From assembly GCA_900321265.1 (NCBI GenBank), contig ONVJ01000280.1, positions 1 through 6,189 of the forward strand: 6,189 nt of DNA, given 5' to 3'. Positions within the stretch are counted from its first letter, which is position 1; each line of letters starts with the position of its first letter. This document shows positions 5,774 through 6,189 of this stretch, piece after piece. The notes beneath the pieces were generated by a model. It searched no databases, had not been told where the DNA came from, and saw only the letters and a program-made list of their open reading frames with translations. The DNA comes from an uncultured Eubacteriales bacterium (GTDB lineage: Bacteria > Bacillota > Clostridia > Oscillospirales > CAG-272). The position numbers were made by a program, and so were the translations under genes.

Positions 5774-6189
5774 TCAGATCTTTACTTCCTGAGTGAGCTT
5801 CGTGGCTTCCCTGTACTTCCTGATGAAGAGCATATAGATCATCCCTCCGAGAAGCAGGAAGGCGGCGATCAGCCCGACGACGTTCACCGCGGTCCCGGCG
5901 CCGGACGAGAGGTTGCCGGTGACGAGGTTGCCGAACTGGTTGATCATGAGAGCGACCGCGTAGGCGAAGCCGCACTCGTACAGGATGGCAAACCAGGTCC
6001 ATCCCGCGTTGTTCATCTCACGCCTTATGGCGCCGATCGCGGCGAAGCAGGGCGCGCAGAGGAGGTTGAAGACGAGGAAGGAGAATCCGGCGATCTTAGT
6101 CGCGAAGGAGCCTGCGATTCCCGTCCAGTCGCCGTAGAGGATGCCCATCGTGCCGACGATGTTCTCCTTTGCGACAAGTCCGGTGACCG
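5774..6189 (-). CDS. feoB: Ferrous iron transporter FeoB, C-terminal part (gene continues beyond window)
   Basis: C-terminal 137 residues of the inner-membrane Fe(II) transporter FeoB; the N-terminal G domain and most of the membrane gates lie beyond base 6189. The visible part starts with the conserved TGLVAKENIVGTMG and contains FNLLCAPCFAAIGAIRREM, a FeoB C-terminal signature with two cysteines in a membrane helix. It continues through WTWFAILYECGFAYAVAL and a last hydrophobic segment (VVGLIAAFLLLGGMIYMLFI) to a short basic tail ending QEVKI, with TGA at 5774-5776. An internal Met at 6148 is not the start: the frame stays open to the window edge with conserved residues upstream of it. It is transcribed toward the Cys-rich gene as a feo operon; feoA, if present, would lie upstream, outside the window. 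In other bacteria feo is controlled by Fur or a similar repressor, but no operator is visible here. Confidence 0.94.
   Translation of the reverse strand, partial: VTGLVAKENIVGTMGILYGDWTGIAGSFATKIAGFSFLVFNLLCAPCFAAIGAIRREMNNAGWTWFAILYECGFAYAVALMINQFGNLVTGNLSSGAGTAVNVVGLIAAFLLLGGMIYMLFIRKYREATKLTQEVKI

Noticed and set aside
5706..6002. N-terminal extension of the FeoB-associated protein to an upstream Met at 6002
   Set aside because: That stretch overlaps feoB out of frame and is Arg-rich shadow sequence. The Met at 5705 has a good ribosome binding site and gives the family's usual length.

Overview
The window looks like a core chromosomal segment from a GC-rich anaerobic Firmicute, probably class Clostridia and perhaps Oscillospiraceae-like. 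That placement is inferred from gene content and order: holB, a RicT/YaaT-type PSP1 protein and a YabB/TrmN6-type methyltransferase lie in the order known from Bacillus subtilis. Strong AAAGGAGG-type ribosome binding sites, a 2x[4Fe-4S] clostridial ferredoxin and a FeoB-associated Cys-rich protein agree with it. I see no prophage, insertion sequence, CRISPR array, tRNA or rRNA.

Layout. Bases 1-884 (+) hold nearly all of holB (DNA polymerase III delta' subunit), cut at its 5' end. Bases 973-2640 (+) encode a RicT/YaaT-like PSP1 protein with an unusually long, charged, low-complexity N-terminal extension. A promoter-like site near 2673-2705 precedes a 57-residue ferredoxin (2788-2961) that ends at a strong hairpin terminator. 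A second terminator-like hairpin (3056-3090) lies just upstream of a GTG-started tRNA methyltransferase gene (3115-3891). That gene overlaps a HAD-superfamily hydrolase by 4 nt, which in turn overlaps a TtcA-family tRNA thiolation gene by 25 nt, so the three look like one translationally coupled unit. A perfect 21-bp bidirectional terminator (5470-5521) separates this plus-strand unit from a convergent minus-strand ferrous iron operon. Of that operon we see the last 137 codons of feoB (5774-6189) and a 60-residue FeoB-associated Cys-rich membrane protein (5523-5705).

How the genes fit together. One theme is housekeeping DNA replication, RNA turnover and tRNA modification: holB, ricT, trmN6 and ttcA. 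The other is iron and Fe-S chemistry: RicT belongs to an Fe-S-linked complex in B. subtilis, the ferredoxin and TtcA bind [4Fe-4S] clusters, and FeoB imports Fe(II). Whether these are functionally connected is inference. I found no convincing wholly new system. The most interesting points are the ferredoxin in the place where yabA sits in Bacillus, the disordered extension on RicT, the HAD enzyme locked between two tRNA-modification genes, and a pair of related terminator hairpins.
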